DNA of 37,872 bases from Halieaceae bacterium (lineage in GTDB: Bacteria > Pseudomonadota > Gammaproteobacteria > Pseudomonadales > Halieaceae): assembly GCA_902518075.1 (NCBI GenBank), contig CABYEX010000014.1:1-37872 (forward strand), given 5' to 3'. Under the pieces are notes generated by a model. That model ran no database searches. It had not been told where the DNA came from and saw nothing but the letters and a program-made list of their open reading frames with translations. Made by a program: the position numbers and the translations under genes. How positions within the stretch are numbered: the stretch's first letter is position 1; each line of letters starts with the position of its first letter. This document shows positions 17,219-33,993 of this stretch, one piece after another.

Positions 17219-18415
17219 TCAGGCCCGGGCCAGTCCCAGCAGCTGTGCCACATCCTTGAAGAACACTCGAATGTGGGCGAAGGGGCGTCGCCGTACCAGT
17301 TTCTTGGTGGTGTAGGACTGCCAGGTGAGCGTCTGTACATCCGGGTCACGACACATGGCGACAAATTTCTCACGGCGCTTGTCAGTGCCGTACCAGAAGC
17401 GTTGCAACAGCCCCAGCGCCCAGAAGACCTTGCCATGCAGTTTCATAAACCGCTTGCGCGCTTGGCTGAGTACAGCTGCATCACCGGTCTCTAAAAAGGC
17501 GTGCATGGCGTCAGCAGCAAGACGCCCGCAGAGCATGGCGTAGTAAATACCTTCTCCGGACGCAGGCGCGACCACGCCTGCCGCGTCGCCCGATACCAGC
17601 ACTGCGCGGCCATCGTCCCAGCGCTTCATAGGCTTCATGGGAATCGGTGCGCCTTCTTTGCGTTTGGTTGTCGCCTCGGTAAGCCCCACATCCTCGCGCA
17701 GTGCGGCTACCGAAGCCTTGGCGGAGAAATCTTTGTGTGCGCTGCCTACGCCAATGCTGGCGTTTCGCCCGTGGGGAAAGACCCAGGCATAAAAGTCTGG
17801 CGATAACCGGCCTTGGTACCAGACGTCACAGCGATCGGGATCATAGGCATCCCAGTTCTGGTCCTCGGGTACTTCGATGATTTCGTGATAGGCCAATACC
17901 CAGGGGGTCTTTTCGGCGTCGGGGATGGTGGCCCGGGCAACGGCGGATCGCGCGCCATCGGCACCGATCACGCTGCGCGCCGTCACCGTTTCGGTGCGGG
18001 GATTTTCGTCCTTGGTTTGATAGGTAAGGCTCACGAGGTTGCTTTCGTAGCACAGTGATTTGAATACGCCCGCCACCACATCGGCACCGGCCCGGCCCGC
18101 GCGATCTCGCAGCCAGGGATCAAACTCATCGCGGTCGACCATGCCGACGAAGGTGCCATCGATGGGCATATCCACCGATTCTCCTCGTGGCGACACCATG
18201 CGGGCTGAGCGGATCCGTGCTTTCAACAGATGCTCGGGGATATCAAACTCTTCGAGTAGGCAGGGTGGGATTGCACCACCGCAGGGTTTGATACGGAAGC
18301 CGCGCTCGAGCAGCAAGACGTTGTGTCCTTCACGAGCGAGGTCGTGTGCCGCAGTGGCGCCCGAAGGGCCGCCCCCCACCACAATGGTGTCGTAGTCAGG
18401 AGTCGTTATTGTCAT
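17219..18415 (-). CDS. bchP: Geranylgeranyl diphosphate / geranylgeranyl-bacteriochlorophyll reductase
   Basis: The 398-residue FAD-dependent reductase hydrogenates the geranylgeranyl tail to phytyl in bacteriochlorophyll a. Seen: N-terminal FAD motif IVVGGGPSGATAAHDLAREG (residues 11-30), LLERGFRIKPCGGAIPP, and VSGDAAGVVAPASGEGIYYAM near residue 270, all typical of BchP/ChlP. Its ATG overlaps the stop of the PucC-like gene upstream (ATGA), so translation is coupled in the order bchG-orf428-bchP found in other purple bacteria. Archaeal-type lipid reductases are related, but the context settles the role. Confidence 0.96.
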   Translation of the reverse strand: MTITTPDYDTIVVGGGPSGATAAHDLAREGHNVLLLERGFRIKPCGGAIPPCLLEEFDIPEHLLKARIRSARMVSPRGESVDMPIDGTFVGMVDRDEFDPWLRDRAGRAGADVVAGVFKSLCYESNLVSLTYQTKDENPRTETVTARSVIGADGARSAVARATIPDAEKTPWVLAYHEIIEVPEDQNWDAYDPDRCDVWYQGRLSPDFYAWVFPHGRNASIGVGSAHKDFSAKASVAALREDVGLTEATTKRKEGAPIPMKPMKRWDDGRAVLVSGDAAGVVAPASGEGIYYAMLCGRLAADAMHAFLETGDAAVLSQARKRFMKLHGKVFWALGLLQRFWYGTDKRREKFVAMCRDPDVQTLTWQSYTTKKLVRRRPFAHIRVFFKDVAQLLGLARA

Positions 18416-19800
18416 TTCATGCCTCCCTCTCCGGCTTCAGCCAGAGCGATGTCGCCAAAGGACGGCAGGTGATTACGGTGTCCGCCTCCCCAGTTGGCAA
18501 TATGAATGTGTCGTGCCAGCGAGGCAGCGACAAGGAATAGAACGCCCTCACATGCGAAAACAAGGCCATAGGAAATGGCCGGATCATTGAGCCAGTAGCG
18601 GGTGACGTCGACCGCCACCGTGCCGAGAAAACCGCCAAGGGCAAAAGCAATGGCCTGCGCCGCACCCCACAGCCCCATGCGGATGCCTTCCCGTTTTTGT
18701 TGTCCTGCGCTGGCCAGCACCATCATGGCGCCAATCGCCGCCACGGCGAACCCACCGTTGGCGGTGCCCAGCAGAAAGACATTGGCTTCCAGTGACCAGG
18801 TCGGGCTCGTCAATCCGCCCCAACACAGCAAGAAAAGGGCAACGGCCGAGAGTAGGCAGCCACCTCTGATCCAGAATCGCAACAACACCGCGCCTCTTGA
18901 TTTAAACAGGAGGGTAGAGAGGGCCATCGCTGCCATACCGAGCAGCACGCCACTGTGCTGCAACCCTGCGAGCTGGGTCGATTCCCCGGGTGTGCGCCCG
19001 AAAACCAGTCCGGCAAATGGCTCCAGTATCAAATCCTGAGCGGAGTAGGCGAGCATCGATACAAAGACAAAGATTGTGAAGACCCTCGCTTGGGGATCCT
19101 GCCAGACCTCTGCCAGCGCGGCGCTGAAGGCGCCTTTCTCGGGTGGGGATTCATCGGAGACCGCGGCCGCGTAAGGTTGCGCGTGAGGCTCGATACCGCG
19201 GATGACGACCAACGTCACCATGATTGCAATGATCGACACGGTGCTGGTAACTGTCATCAGGCGCTCGGGGGAGTAGGGATCCAGAAAGTTCCCCGCGACG
19301 CCTGCGGTGACCGCGAAGCCAATGATCATCATGAACCACACGAGTGCCGCGGCAGCCGGCTTTCGCTCCGGTGCCACTTGCTTGGCGAGCAATGCCAGCA
19401 GGGACGTACCAGTGGCACCGGTTCCTACGCCGATGGCGAAGAACCCCAATGCCGAGACAGACATTCCCAGCCAGTATTGGCTGGGAATGATCGTCGTGCC
19501 CAATGCAGCGAGAACGCCGCCCAGACCCAGAATAAACATGCCGCCGATGATCCAGGGTGTCCGTCGACCGCCCACATCTGAACCGTAGCCGATGCGCGGG
19601 CGCGCCAACTGTACGACGTGATGAATGGTGACCAGAAAGCCTGGGATCGTTGCAGCCAGCGCTAATTCGACCACCATGATGCGATTCAGGGTCGAGGTGG
19701 TCAGTACCACGATTCCGCCCAGAGAGGTCTGTATCAGGCCCAGTCGAATAATGTGCCACCAACTGAGCCCTGCTGAAGCTATATTCGAGGTGGTTATCAT
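18412..19800 (-). CDS. PucC/BCH2-family MFS protein (Orf428 type)
   Basis: The 462-residue membrane protein of the major facilitator superfamily belongs to the PucC/LhaA (BCH2) group. Seen: TLNRIMVVELALAATIPG near the N-terminus, RIGYGSDVGGRRTPWIIGG between helices 2 and 3, and about 12 hydrophobic segments. The gene between bchG and bchP is known as orf427/orf428 in Rhodobacter; proteins of this group help assemble light-harvesting complexes or move bacteriochlorophyll to them. It overlaps both neighbours by four bases (ATGA). It is a paralogue of lhaA at 31107-32537 in the same window. Confidence 0.92.
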   Translation of the reverse strand: MITTSNIASAGLSWWHIIRLGLIQTSLGGIVVLTTSTLNRIMVVELALAATIPGFLVTIHHVVQLARPRIGYGSDVGGRRTPWIIGGMFILGLGGVLAALGTTIIPSQYWLGMSVSALGFFAIGVGTGATGTSLLALLAKQVAPERKPAAAALVWFMMIIGFAVTAGVAGNFLDPYSPERLMTVTSTVSIIAIMVTLVVIRGIEPHAQPYAAAVSDESPPEKGAFSAALAEVWQDPQARVFTIFVFVSMLAYSAQDLILEPFAGLVFGRTPGESTQLAGLQHSGVLLGMAAMALSTLLFKSRGAVLLRFWIRGGCLLSAVALFLLCWGGLTSPTWSLEANVFLLGTANGGFAVAAIGAMMVLASAGQQKREGIRMGLWGAAQAIAFALGGFLGTVAVDVTRYWLNDPAISYGLVFACEGVLFLVAASLARHIHIANWGGGHRNHLPSFGDIALAEAGEGGMK

Positions 19801-20705
19801 GTGAGCCAGCCTCCTAGGCCGACGGCGGCACTCATCATCCCAACCACATAGAGTGATACGCCGGTCGCGTTATACCAGGGCGCCAGTTGCTTGGGATCCG
19901 ACAGCAGGCGCTTCATGGCAAGGCACTGGGCCACCACCACAGCGGTGACCGCGGCGGCATAGGGCGCGAGTTGCCACTGCAGTAACAGGGCAATGACCAA
20001 CAGTTGCGGTAACAGCATGAACATACAGGCGACTTTGGCCGCCCGCTCGCGGCCCAGTTGAGCAGGGAGCGAGCGAATGCCCATCTGCAGGTCGCCCTCC
20101 ACGCTCTTGAAGTCATTGAGGGTCATGATGCCGTGCGCGCCAACACTGTAGAGCAGGGCGATGATCAAGATCGGTGCAGGTGGCAGATCGCCGCCCAGCA
20201 CAATCGCTGCACCGGTAATCCAGGCTAATCCCTCGTAGCTGAGCGCCACGGCACTGTTGCCCCACCAGCCATTCAGTTTGAGTCGCAGCGGCGGGGCACT
20301 ATACGCCCAGGCCAATAGCAAGCCAACAAAAGTGGCGGCAGTGACCCAGGGCCCTAGCAGCAGCGCCCAGCTCTGCGCCAGTAATGTCCAAAGCATAGCG
20401 AACCAAAGCGCCACATTACCCGGCACCCGTCCCGAGGGAATGGGGCGGTGGGGTTCGTTGAGTGCATCGACGTCCCGGTCATACCAATCATTGACCACCT
20501 GACTGGCGCCACACACCAGCGGGCCGGTAAGTGCGATGCCAGCGAGGAGTGACCAACCACTGATTCCCATGCCAGGGCCGGCGGAAACCAAGCCGCACAG
20601 GAATGCCCACATGGGCGGAAACCACGTGATAGGTTTGAGGAGTTCAAGCAGTGCGCCCGGTGACGCCCTGCCAACTGCTACGTTGACCGGGGCAGACTGG
20701 TCCAT
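19797..20705 (-). CDS. bchG: Bacteriochlorophyll synthase
   Basis: This is a 302-residue UbiA-superfamily prenyltransferase that esterifies bacteriochlorophyllide a with geranylgeranyl or phytyl diphosphate in the membrane. The Asp-rich motif QVVNDWYDRDVDALNEPHRP (about residues 68-87) binds the diphosphate through Mg2+, and a second Asp-containing motif (TLNDFKSVEGD) lies near residue 200. It is the first gene of bchG-orf428-bchP. No Shine-Dalgarno sequence precedes ATG 20705. A PpsR site with an embedded TTGACA lies 30 bases upstream, and the spacing would place the transcription start on or next to the ATG, so the mRNA may be leaderless (inference). Confidence 0.96.
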   Translation of the reverse strand: MDQSAPVNVAVGRASPGALLELLKPITWFPPMWAFLCGLVSAGPGMGISGWSLLAGIALTGPLVCGASQVVNDWYDRDVDALNEPHRPIPSGRVPGNVALWFAMLWTLLAQSWALLLGPWVTAATFVGLLLAWAYSAPPLRLKLNGWWGNSAVALSYEGLAWITGAAIVLGGDLPPAPILIIALLYSVGAHGIMTLNDFKSVEGDLQMGIRSLPAQLGRERAAKVACMFMLLPQLLVIALLLQWQLAPYAAAVTAVVVAQCLAMKRLLSDPKQLAPWYNATGVSLYVVGMMSAAVGLGGWLT

Positions 20706-20734
20706 GGCGCCATGTTGGCCACCAGGCAGAGGTA

Positions 20735-20752
20735 TGTCAATTTTAATTTACA
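20735..20752. promoter_or_regulatory. PpsR/CrtJ operator upstream of bchG
   Basis: TGT-N12-ACA is met exactly. On the minus strand it reads TGTAAATTAAAATTGACA, so its second half contains a perfect TTGACA that can serve as the -35 of bchG, with CAACAT 17 bases later (20712-20717). Confidence 0.75.
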
Positions 20753-20785
20753 GATATGCTGTCAATTATGAGTGGAGCGCAATTT

Positions 20786-22156
20786 TCAGTCGACCGTGTC
20801 TTCAGAATCGCCGATATCGAATCGACGCAGCTTGGTATAGAGGCTTTGACGGCTGAGGCCCAGCAATTCAGCCGCTGCCGCTCGATTGTCCTGAGTCAGT
20901 TTGAGTGCCGCTTCGATGCAAAGCGCCTCGATCACATCGGTCGACTCGCGCACAAGTTGCTTCAGCGGTACTCGTCCCACCCGTCCAGTAATCTGCTCAA
21001 TGGATCTCGGCAAATGCACCTCGGTGCTCTGCTCGGCGTCGATGCGCCGACTAACATCACGAATGAACATCAGGATCAGTGAGCGGCCCGCCCGCTCAGT
21101 TTGCACTGCGGAAAGTTCGATGTCGAGCCTTGTACCCAGCTCGGTGCGTAACACTGAGCTGAACAATTGCAGTGGTCTGTGAGGTTCAATATTGCCCAGC
21201 AAGACATCGAGATCCACGATGGAGCGACCCAGCCAGCGATCCGCGCGGCGCCCCGTCGCTTGCTGCGCGTCCTGAATACAAGCCATATCTAGGTATGCCG
21301 CATTGGCGGCAATCACCAAGCCGTCGCGGTCGGTAATCAGGATGCCGTCGGGGGAGGTCTCAAAGCTGTCGCCCCCTAGCCCCAGATCGGTTTGATTCTC
21401 CGAGACTGCGGCAAGACGGATCAACAGACGTGTTTCGTTGCCTTGTCGGAGACATGTCAGACCAACCGATAGCGGATCTCCGTTGCCAGTAGTGATCTGA
21501 CCCTGCACCACCGTGGTGGTGCTGCGCGCCTCACGTTGCAACTCGGTCAGCGCGCGTGCGCCTTCATTATCCAGTCCCACAGGGAACACGCGACCGACCA
21601 GCGCGCCTTCCTCAAGCTTTAGCAGACTGGTCGCCACGCTATTGGCTTCCAGCACGCGACCAGAAAGGTCGTCTACCACCAAAAAGCCTTCAGCCACCAT
21701 GTCTAGCATGCGCCGATAGCGCGCTTCCAGACGACGGTTACTCCAATAGTCCTGCTCCAGCGTGCGTTGGGCGTTCACAAGTTGTTGCCGCAGACTGGTC
21801 TCGCCTCTGAGATCAATACAGGCTATCTCAATTGTATTGTCCTCACCTCGCGCGCAGAGCCAACAGCTCATCGGCAAGGGTTCCTCATCAGGCCCCTTGA
21901 TCAAGGCTACGTCCACCCGGTGCGCGCTGCCGGGATTCGCCTTCGCAGTGCTCAAGGCGTCTGCGGCGATTTCTCTATCAGATTCCCGCACCACGTCCAG
22001 CCACGGCCGGCCGATCATGGCGTCCCGGGGCAGTTGGCGCAGGAGGCCAGTGTCTGCGTTGACCGCTTGGACAGCTAAAGAGTCGTTTAGCGTCAGTCGG
22101 AGGTCAGCGACGCTTGCGAGTAATGTTTCTAGGTTATTTTGAGCGGAACTTGACAC
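20786..22156 (-). CDS. ppsR: PpsR/CrtJ-type repressor of photosynthesis genes
   Basis: The 456-residue regulator has an N-terminal region and PAS domains (for example VDDLSGRVLEANSVATSLL and ITDRDGLVIAANAAYLDMA) and a C-terminal Fis-type helix-turn-helix (AAAELLGLSRQSLYTKLRRF). In purple bacteria PpsR/CrtJ represses bch, crt and puc genes under oxygen by binding TGT-N12-ACA. Cysteines lie in a PAS region (DMACIQDA) and next to the HTH (EALCIEAAL); the latter position resembles the redox-active Cys of CrtJ. GTG 22156 was chosen: GGGAGAG lies about seven bases upstream and the length fits the family, while the longer open frame (to 22279) starts with a TTG without support. A PpsR site lies 26 bases before the start, suggesting autoregulation. 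Confidence 0.93.
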   Translation of the reverse strand: MSSSAQNNLETLLASVADLRLTLNDSLAVQAVNADTGLLRQLPRDAMIGRPWLDVVRESDREIAADALSTAKANPGSAHRVDVALIKGPDEEPLPMSCWLCARGEDNTIEIACIDLRGETSLRQQLVNAQRTLEQDYWSNRRLEARYRRMLDMVAEGFLVVDDLSGRVLEANSVATSLLKLEEGALVGRVFPVGLDNEGARALTELQREARSTTTVVQGQITTGNGDPLSVGLTCLRQGNETRLLIRLAAVSENQTDLGLGGDSFETSPDGILITDRDGLVIAANAAYLDMACIQDAQQATGRRADRWLGRSIVDLDVLLGNIEPHRPLQLFSSVLRTELGTRLDIELSAVQTERAGRSLILMFIRDVSRRIDAEQSTEVHLPRSIEQITGRVGRVPLKQLVRESTDVIEALCIEAALKLTQDNRAAAAELLGLSRQSLYTKLRRFDIGDSEDTVD

Positions 22157-22181
22157 CTTTTTGCTCTCCCAATGGCAAAGG

Positions 22182-22199
22182 TGTCTCGTTTGGTTGACA
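22182..22199. promoter_or_regulatory. PpsR/CrtJ operator, ppsR-proximal
   Basis: TGTCTCGTTTGGTTGACA is an exact TGT-N12-ACA site, with an outer GTGTC/GACAC dyad. It lies in the ppsR leader, and its right half contains TTGACA on the plus strand. Confidence 0.75.
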
Positions 22200-22316
22200 C
22201 CTCCGGTCAGAGTGGAGCGAGTCTCGCACACCTCTGGCGTCAACAAAACCCCCCAAATACCGATTTCCTCCGCATGCAATTGGGCTGTAAGTGTCTAAAT
22301 AACTTAAGTTTCGTTT

Positions 22317-22334
22317 TGTAAAAAAGGTTTGACA
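22317..22334. promoter_or_regulatory. PpsR/CrtJ operator, bchF-proximal
   Basis: TGTAAAAAAGGTTTGACA is an exact TGT-N12-ACA site. It overlaps the predicted -35 of the bchF promoter. Its centre is 135 bp from the ppsR-proximal site, close to 13 helical turns, so the two could loop together. Confidence 0.8.
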
Positions 22335-22357
22335 GTCTCAAGCCAGAACCCTACTCT
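22329..22357 (+). promoter_or_regulatory. Sigma-70-type promoter of the bchF superoperon
   Basis: TTGACA (22329-22334), a 17-base spacer and TACTCT (22352-22357) form a plausible promoter with a perfect -35 and weak -10. The -35 is inside the PpsR site, which explains repression by occlusion. Confidence 0.6.
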
Positions 22358-22404
22358 GATTCCCATAATAAGTGCCGTAGTGCCTGCTGCGGCTGGAGGT
22401 TTTC

Positions 22405-30408
<8,004 letters not shown>

Positions 30409-30409
<1 letters not shown>

Positions 30410-31110
30410 TGGCATCAGCAAATTATCAAACGCGTCGGGATGAGATCGAAACCTATTTCGATCGCACCGCCGCCGATGCCTGGGCGGCGCTTACATCCGA
30501 TGCGCCAGTCAGTCGCATCCGACGCACGGTGCGCCGCGGGCGTGACGCGATGCGCCAGACGCTAATCAGTTGGCTGCCAGAGGATCTAACCGGTAGCTCG
30601 CTAATTGACGCCGGCTGTGGCACTGGCACGCTGGCCATTGAGGCGGCACAGCGTGGTGCTGAAGTTGTCGCCGTCGATCTGTCGCCTACGCTGGTTAATT
30701 TTGCCAGAGAGCGCTTGCGTGACCTCAATCAAACTCTCGACGTGACCTTTCTTGTTGGCGACATGCGCGACATGGACCTGGGGTCCTTTGATTACGCAGT
30801 CGCGATGGACTCACTGATTCATTACGACGTTGCGGATGGTGTGCAAACGCTAGAGGCTATGGCGGCGCAGATTAACCGCAAGATGGTCTTCACCTTCGCG
30901 CCAAAAACGCCGCTACTGGCGTTAATGCACGCCGCAGGTAAGTTTTTCCCCCGCGCCGACCGGGCACCGTCAATTGAGCCTGTGTCTCCGGGACGGCTTT
31001 CGCGGCATCTGAATGAGTTGGGTCTGACCCGGGACTGGGTTAAAGGTCGGTCCCATCGCATTGATGTCGGGTTCTATAAATCCCAAGCCGTGGAGTTGAC
31101 GCGACGATGA
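30409..31110 (+). CDS. bchM: Magnesium-protoporphyrin IX O-methyltransferase
   Basis: The 233-residue SAM-dependent enzyme methylates the ring C propionate of Mg-protoporphyrin IX, the step after Mg chelation. The SAM motif LIDAGCGTGTLAIEAAQRG (about 66-84) and VVAVDLSPTLV are clear, followed by a MDSLIHYDVAD segment typical of BchM. ATG 30409 shares one base with the bchL stop (TGATG); TTG 30406 is possible but unlikely. It overlaps lhaA by four bases. Confidence 0.95.
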
Positions 31111-32537
31111 GCCGGTCTGTCAGCAATGCGGGGACTCGCCTTGCGGGCTTCGGGCACCGCTGGCTTCCGTTTGCTGATGCCGCATCGGCAGACTTGTCGC
31201 TGGGCCGCCTGCTGCGGCTCTCTCTGTTCCAACTCTCCACTGGTATGGCCATTGTCTTGCTCACGGGCACGCTAAATCGTGTCATGGTGGTGGAGCTGGG
31301 TCAGCCAGCTTCCTGGGTATCGTTAATGCTGGCGATTCCGCTTTTGATGGCGCCGGCGCGCGCCTTAATCGGATACCGGTCTGATCACCACCGCTCCTAT
31401 TTGGGCTGGCGCCGTATTCCCTTTCTTTGGTCGGGCACCATGATGCAGTTTGGTGGCCTCGCCTTTATGCCGTTTGCTTTGATTCTGATGACCGAGCCGC
31501 ACTCCGGTCCTGCATTTTTAGGTCCTGCCGCCGCGATGGCCGCGTTCTTGCTCACCGGGTTGGGCATGCATGTGGCACAAACCGCGGGCTTAGCGCTCGC
31601 CACAGATCTTGCGACAGAAGACACCCGTCCCCGCGTTGTGGTGCTCCTCTACCTGATGCTGCTGATTGGTATGATCGGCAGTGCGCTGATCTTCGCCGCG
31701 CTATTGCAGGACTTTGGTTACGTGCGATTGATTCAGGTAATCCAGAGCGCAGCCGTCATTACATTGGTGCTCAATGTCGTAGCTATGTTGAAGCAGGAAG
31801 TGCGCCGCCCCGATCTCACGGATCATGCCCGGGCGCGTCCCACCTTTGGCAACGCGTGGCAGGATTTTATCACCCTGCCAAAGGCCCGTGGTCTGCTCTG
31901 GGCTCTCGGTCTCGGCACCATGGGTTTCACCATGCAGGATATTTTGCTCGAGCCATACGGTGCTGAGGTGCTGGGCCTGTCTGTCAGTGACACGACGTTG
32001 CTCACAGCCATGTTTGCCGGTGGCATGGTGCTCGCCCTGATTCTGACTTCGCGTCATCTGGGGAGGGGCTCGGATCCGATCCGGGTGGCATCGACGGGTA
32101 TTCTAATCGGCATCGCCGCGTTCGCGGCGGTGATTATGAGCGCGCCTTTACAGGCGCCTGCGCTATTTCAAATTGGCGCGGCCTTAATTGGCTTAGGCAA
32201 TGGTTTATTTGCAGTCGGCATGCTGACGGCCGCCATGGAGTTTGGTGGCGAAAAGATGGCAGGCTTGACGCTGGGTGCTTGGGGCGCGGTGCAAGCCGCC
32301 GCTGCCGGAGTGGCCATGTTTTCTGGGGGTGCAATTCGTGATCTGGTCACGGGTTGGGCGGATGCGGGACTGTTAGGTATCGCACTGCAATCACCCGCTT
32401 CAGGTTATGGAGCGGTTTACCACATCGAGATTGCCTTGTTGTGCGTGGCGCTCGCAGCAATGGGGCGGCTGGTACGGCGGCCTGGCGAGGCGGGCGAAGA
32501 CGATAAGCGTCTCGGTCTAGCGGATTTTCCGAGTTAA
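31107..32537 (+). CDS. lhaA: LhaA/PucC-family light-harvesting 1 assembly protein
   Basis: The 476-residue MFS-type membrane protein belongs to the BCH2/PucC group. In Rhodobacter LhaA (F1696) sits in the same place, between bchM and puhA, and is needed for LH1 assembly. Seen: LTGTLNRVMVVELGQPASWVS near residue 50, YRSDHHRSYLGWRRIPFLW near residue 92, and about 12 helices. ATG 31107 overlaps the bchM stop (ATGA). Related to the Orf428-type protein at 18412-19800, but with a longer N-terminus. Confidence 0.94.
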   Translation: MSRSVSNAGTRLAGFGHRWLPFADAASADLSLGRLLRLSLFQLSTGMAIVLLTGTLNRVMVVELGQPASWVSLMLAIPLLMAPARALIGYRSDHHRSYLGWRRIPFLWSGTMMQFGGLAFMPFALILMTEPHSGPAFLGPAAAMAAFLLTGLGMHVAQTAGLALATDLATEDTRPRVVVLLYLMLLIGMIGSALIFAALLQDFGYVRLIQVIQSAAVITLVLNVVAMLKQEVRRPDLTDHARARPTFGNAWQDFITLPKARGLLWALGLGTMGFTMQDILLEPYGAEVLGLSVSDTTLLTAMFAGGMVLALILTSRHLGRGSDPIRVASTGILIGIAAFAAVIMSAPLQAPALFQIGAALIGLGNGLFAVGMLTAAMEFGGEKMAGLTLGAWGAVQAAAAGVAMFSGGAIRDLVTGWADAGLLGIALQSPASGYGAVYHIEIALLCVALAAMGRLVRRPGEAGEDDKRLGLADFPS

Positions 32538-32561
32538 TGGCCACATTGGGAGGACCTAATT

Positions 32562-33326
32562 ATGGGTACTGGTGCAATTACTGAATACGTGGACGTGGCG
32601 CAAATCGCGCTGTATGCGTTCTGGATTCTGTTCTTTATTTTGGTGGGGTATCTCCACCGCGAAGGCAAGCGTGAGGGATGGCCTCTGCAGATGTCTTCCG
32701 GTGAACTCCGCACAGGTGTCGGTGGTATGCCGCCACCCAAAACCTATCGTCTGGCGCATGGCCAGGGCGAGCGCGTGAAGCCTGGTCCAGAGCCTGCGCA
32801 ATACGAGGTGAATGCCACGCAGATCTACGACGCCAGTGGCGCACCCATGCACCCCAACGGTGATCCAATGGTGGACGGTGTGGGTCCTGCTGCATGGGCC
32901 ACTCGCCCGGATAAGCCCGACCTGACGGTCGATGGGCGCCCAAGAATTGTGCCCCTTCGGGTTGATACCGATCACAGCGTGAATCGCGGTGATCCCGATC
33001 CGCGCGGCCAGGCCGTTTATGGTTGCGATGGGAAGCAAGCCGCCAGGGTGGTTGATCTTTGGGTAGATCGCGCAGAGCCGCACTTCCGCTATGCCGAGCT
33101 GGACGCGGGCGGGCGTCGCATATTGTTGCCTATGACGCTGGCGATGGTGTCCGAGGACGGCTCTGTCAATGTGAAATCCATTCGTTCTGATCAGTTCGCT
33201 CAGGTACCTGGGCTGTCGAATCCTGATCAGGTGACTTTGCAGGAAGAGGATCGTATTACTGCTTTCTATGGTGGTGGCCACCTCTACGCCCTGCCAATGC
33301 GTTCGGAAGGACTGATATGGGTATGA
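32562..33326 (+). CDS. puhA: Photosynthetic reaction centre H subunit
   Basis: The 254-residue H subunit caps the cytoplasmic side of the type II reaction centre and guides proton delivery to QB. It has one N-terminal membrane helix (about 14-32, ALYAFWILFFILVGYL) followed by the basic HREGKREGWPL stretch and a PRC-barrel domain with VDRAEPHFRYAELDAGGR near residue 168. GGGAGG precedes ATG 32562 at good spacing. The 24-base gap after lhaA is the longest in this superoperon. Confidence 0.96.
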   Translation: MGTGAITEYVDVAQIALYAFWILFFILVGYLHREGKREGWPLQMSSGELRTGVGGMPPPKTYRLAHGQGERVKPGPEPAQYEVNATQIYDASGAPMHPNGDPMVDGVGPAAWATRPDKPDLTVDGRPRIVPLRVDTDHSVNRGDPDPRGQAVYGCDGKQAARVVDLWVDRAEPHFRYAELDAGGRRILLPMTLAMVSEDGSVNVKSIRSDQFAQVPGLSNPDQVTLQEEDRITAFYGGGHLYALPMRSEGLIWV

Positions 33327-33973
33327 CTGAATACGAAGACGAGCCCGTAGAAGGCTTGCCCGAGCGCCTGCCCGAGGGGGAAACCATGGTTTGGCAGGGT
33401 CGGCCCACTGTTGCAGCGATGGGGAAACGGGTGTTCTACATCCGGCACCTCACGCTGTATTTTGGACTGCTGATAGCAGGGCATACAGTCTATCGCTTGA
33501 TGGAAGGTGTCTCTGCGGCGCATGTCATGGGGACTTTGGTCTGGCAAGCAGGTTTGGCGGCAGTCGTTTTGGTGTTGCTGACCTGGCTCGCCCGAGCCTA
33601 CGCGGGGTCAATCCTCTATACCCTGACCAGTGAGCGGCTAGTGATTCGTTCGGGTGTGGCGCTGCCGATGATGGCTAATATCCCGATTGAGCAGATCACC
33701 GCGGCAGATATGCGCGTGTACCGTGATGGCACGGGCGATATCTTGCTGAAACCGGTAGCCGATCGAAAGCTGTACTGGGTGCTGTTGTGGCCCAATGTAT
33801 CTGCTTGGTACTCGCGTCCGGTAAGGCCACTTTTGAGAGGACTAGAAGATCCCCAGTGCGCGGCGGATGCCTTTGCCTCAGTCGCCAGTCAGCATTACCA
33901 GGTGACGGCAGGGGAGCAAACCGCGGTACCTGTGCGGGTGCATACGGGAGGTGACCCGCTGCCGGTGGGTTAA
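33317..33973 (+). CDS. puhB: Photosynthetic complex assembly protein PuhB
   Basis: The 218-residue membrane protein assists reaction-centre assembly. It has two or three hydrophobic segments (about residues 40-100) and a PH-like domain around YTLTSERLVIRSG and MANIPIEQITAADMRVY, both usual in PuhB. GGAAGGA lies five bases before ATG 33317; ATG 33323 is a second choice. It overlaps puhA by ten bases. Confidence 0.93.
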   Translation: MGMTEYEDEPVEGLPERLPEGETMVWQGRPTVAAMGKRVFYIRHLTLYFGLLIAGHTVYRLMEGVSAAHVMGTLVWQAGLAAVVLVLLTWLARAYAGSILYTLTSERLVIRSGVALPMMANIPIEQITAADMRVYRDGTGDILLKPVADRKLYWVLLWPNVSAWYSRPVRPLLRGLEDPQCAADAFASVASQHYQVTAGEQTAVPVRVHTGGDPLPVG

Positions 33974-33993
33974 ACGAAATGGTAGGGGGGCAG

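Noticed and set aside
22157..22279. N-terminal extension of ppsR
   Set aside because: The extra 41 codons start with TTG, run through a PpsR operator and lack family similarity; GTG 22156 has a good ribosome-binding site.
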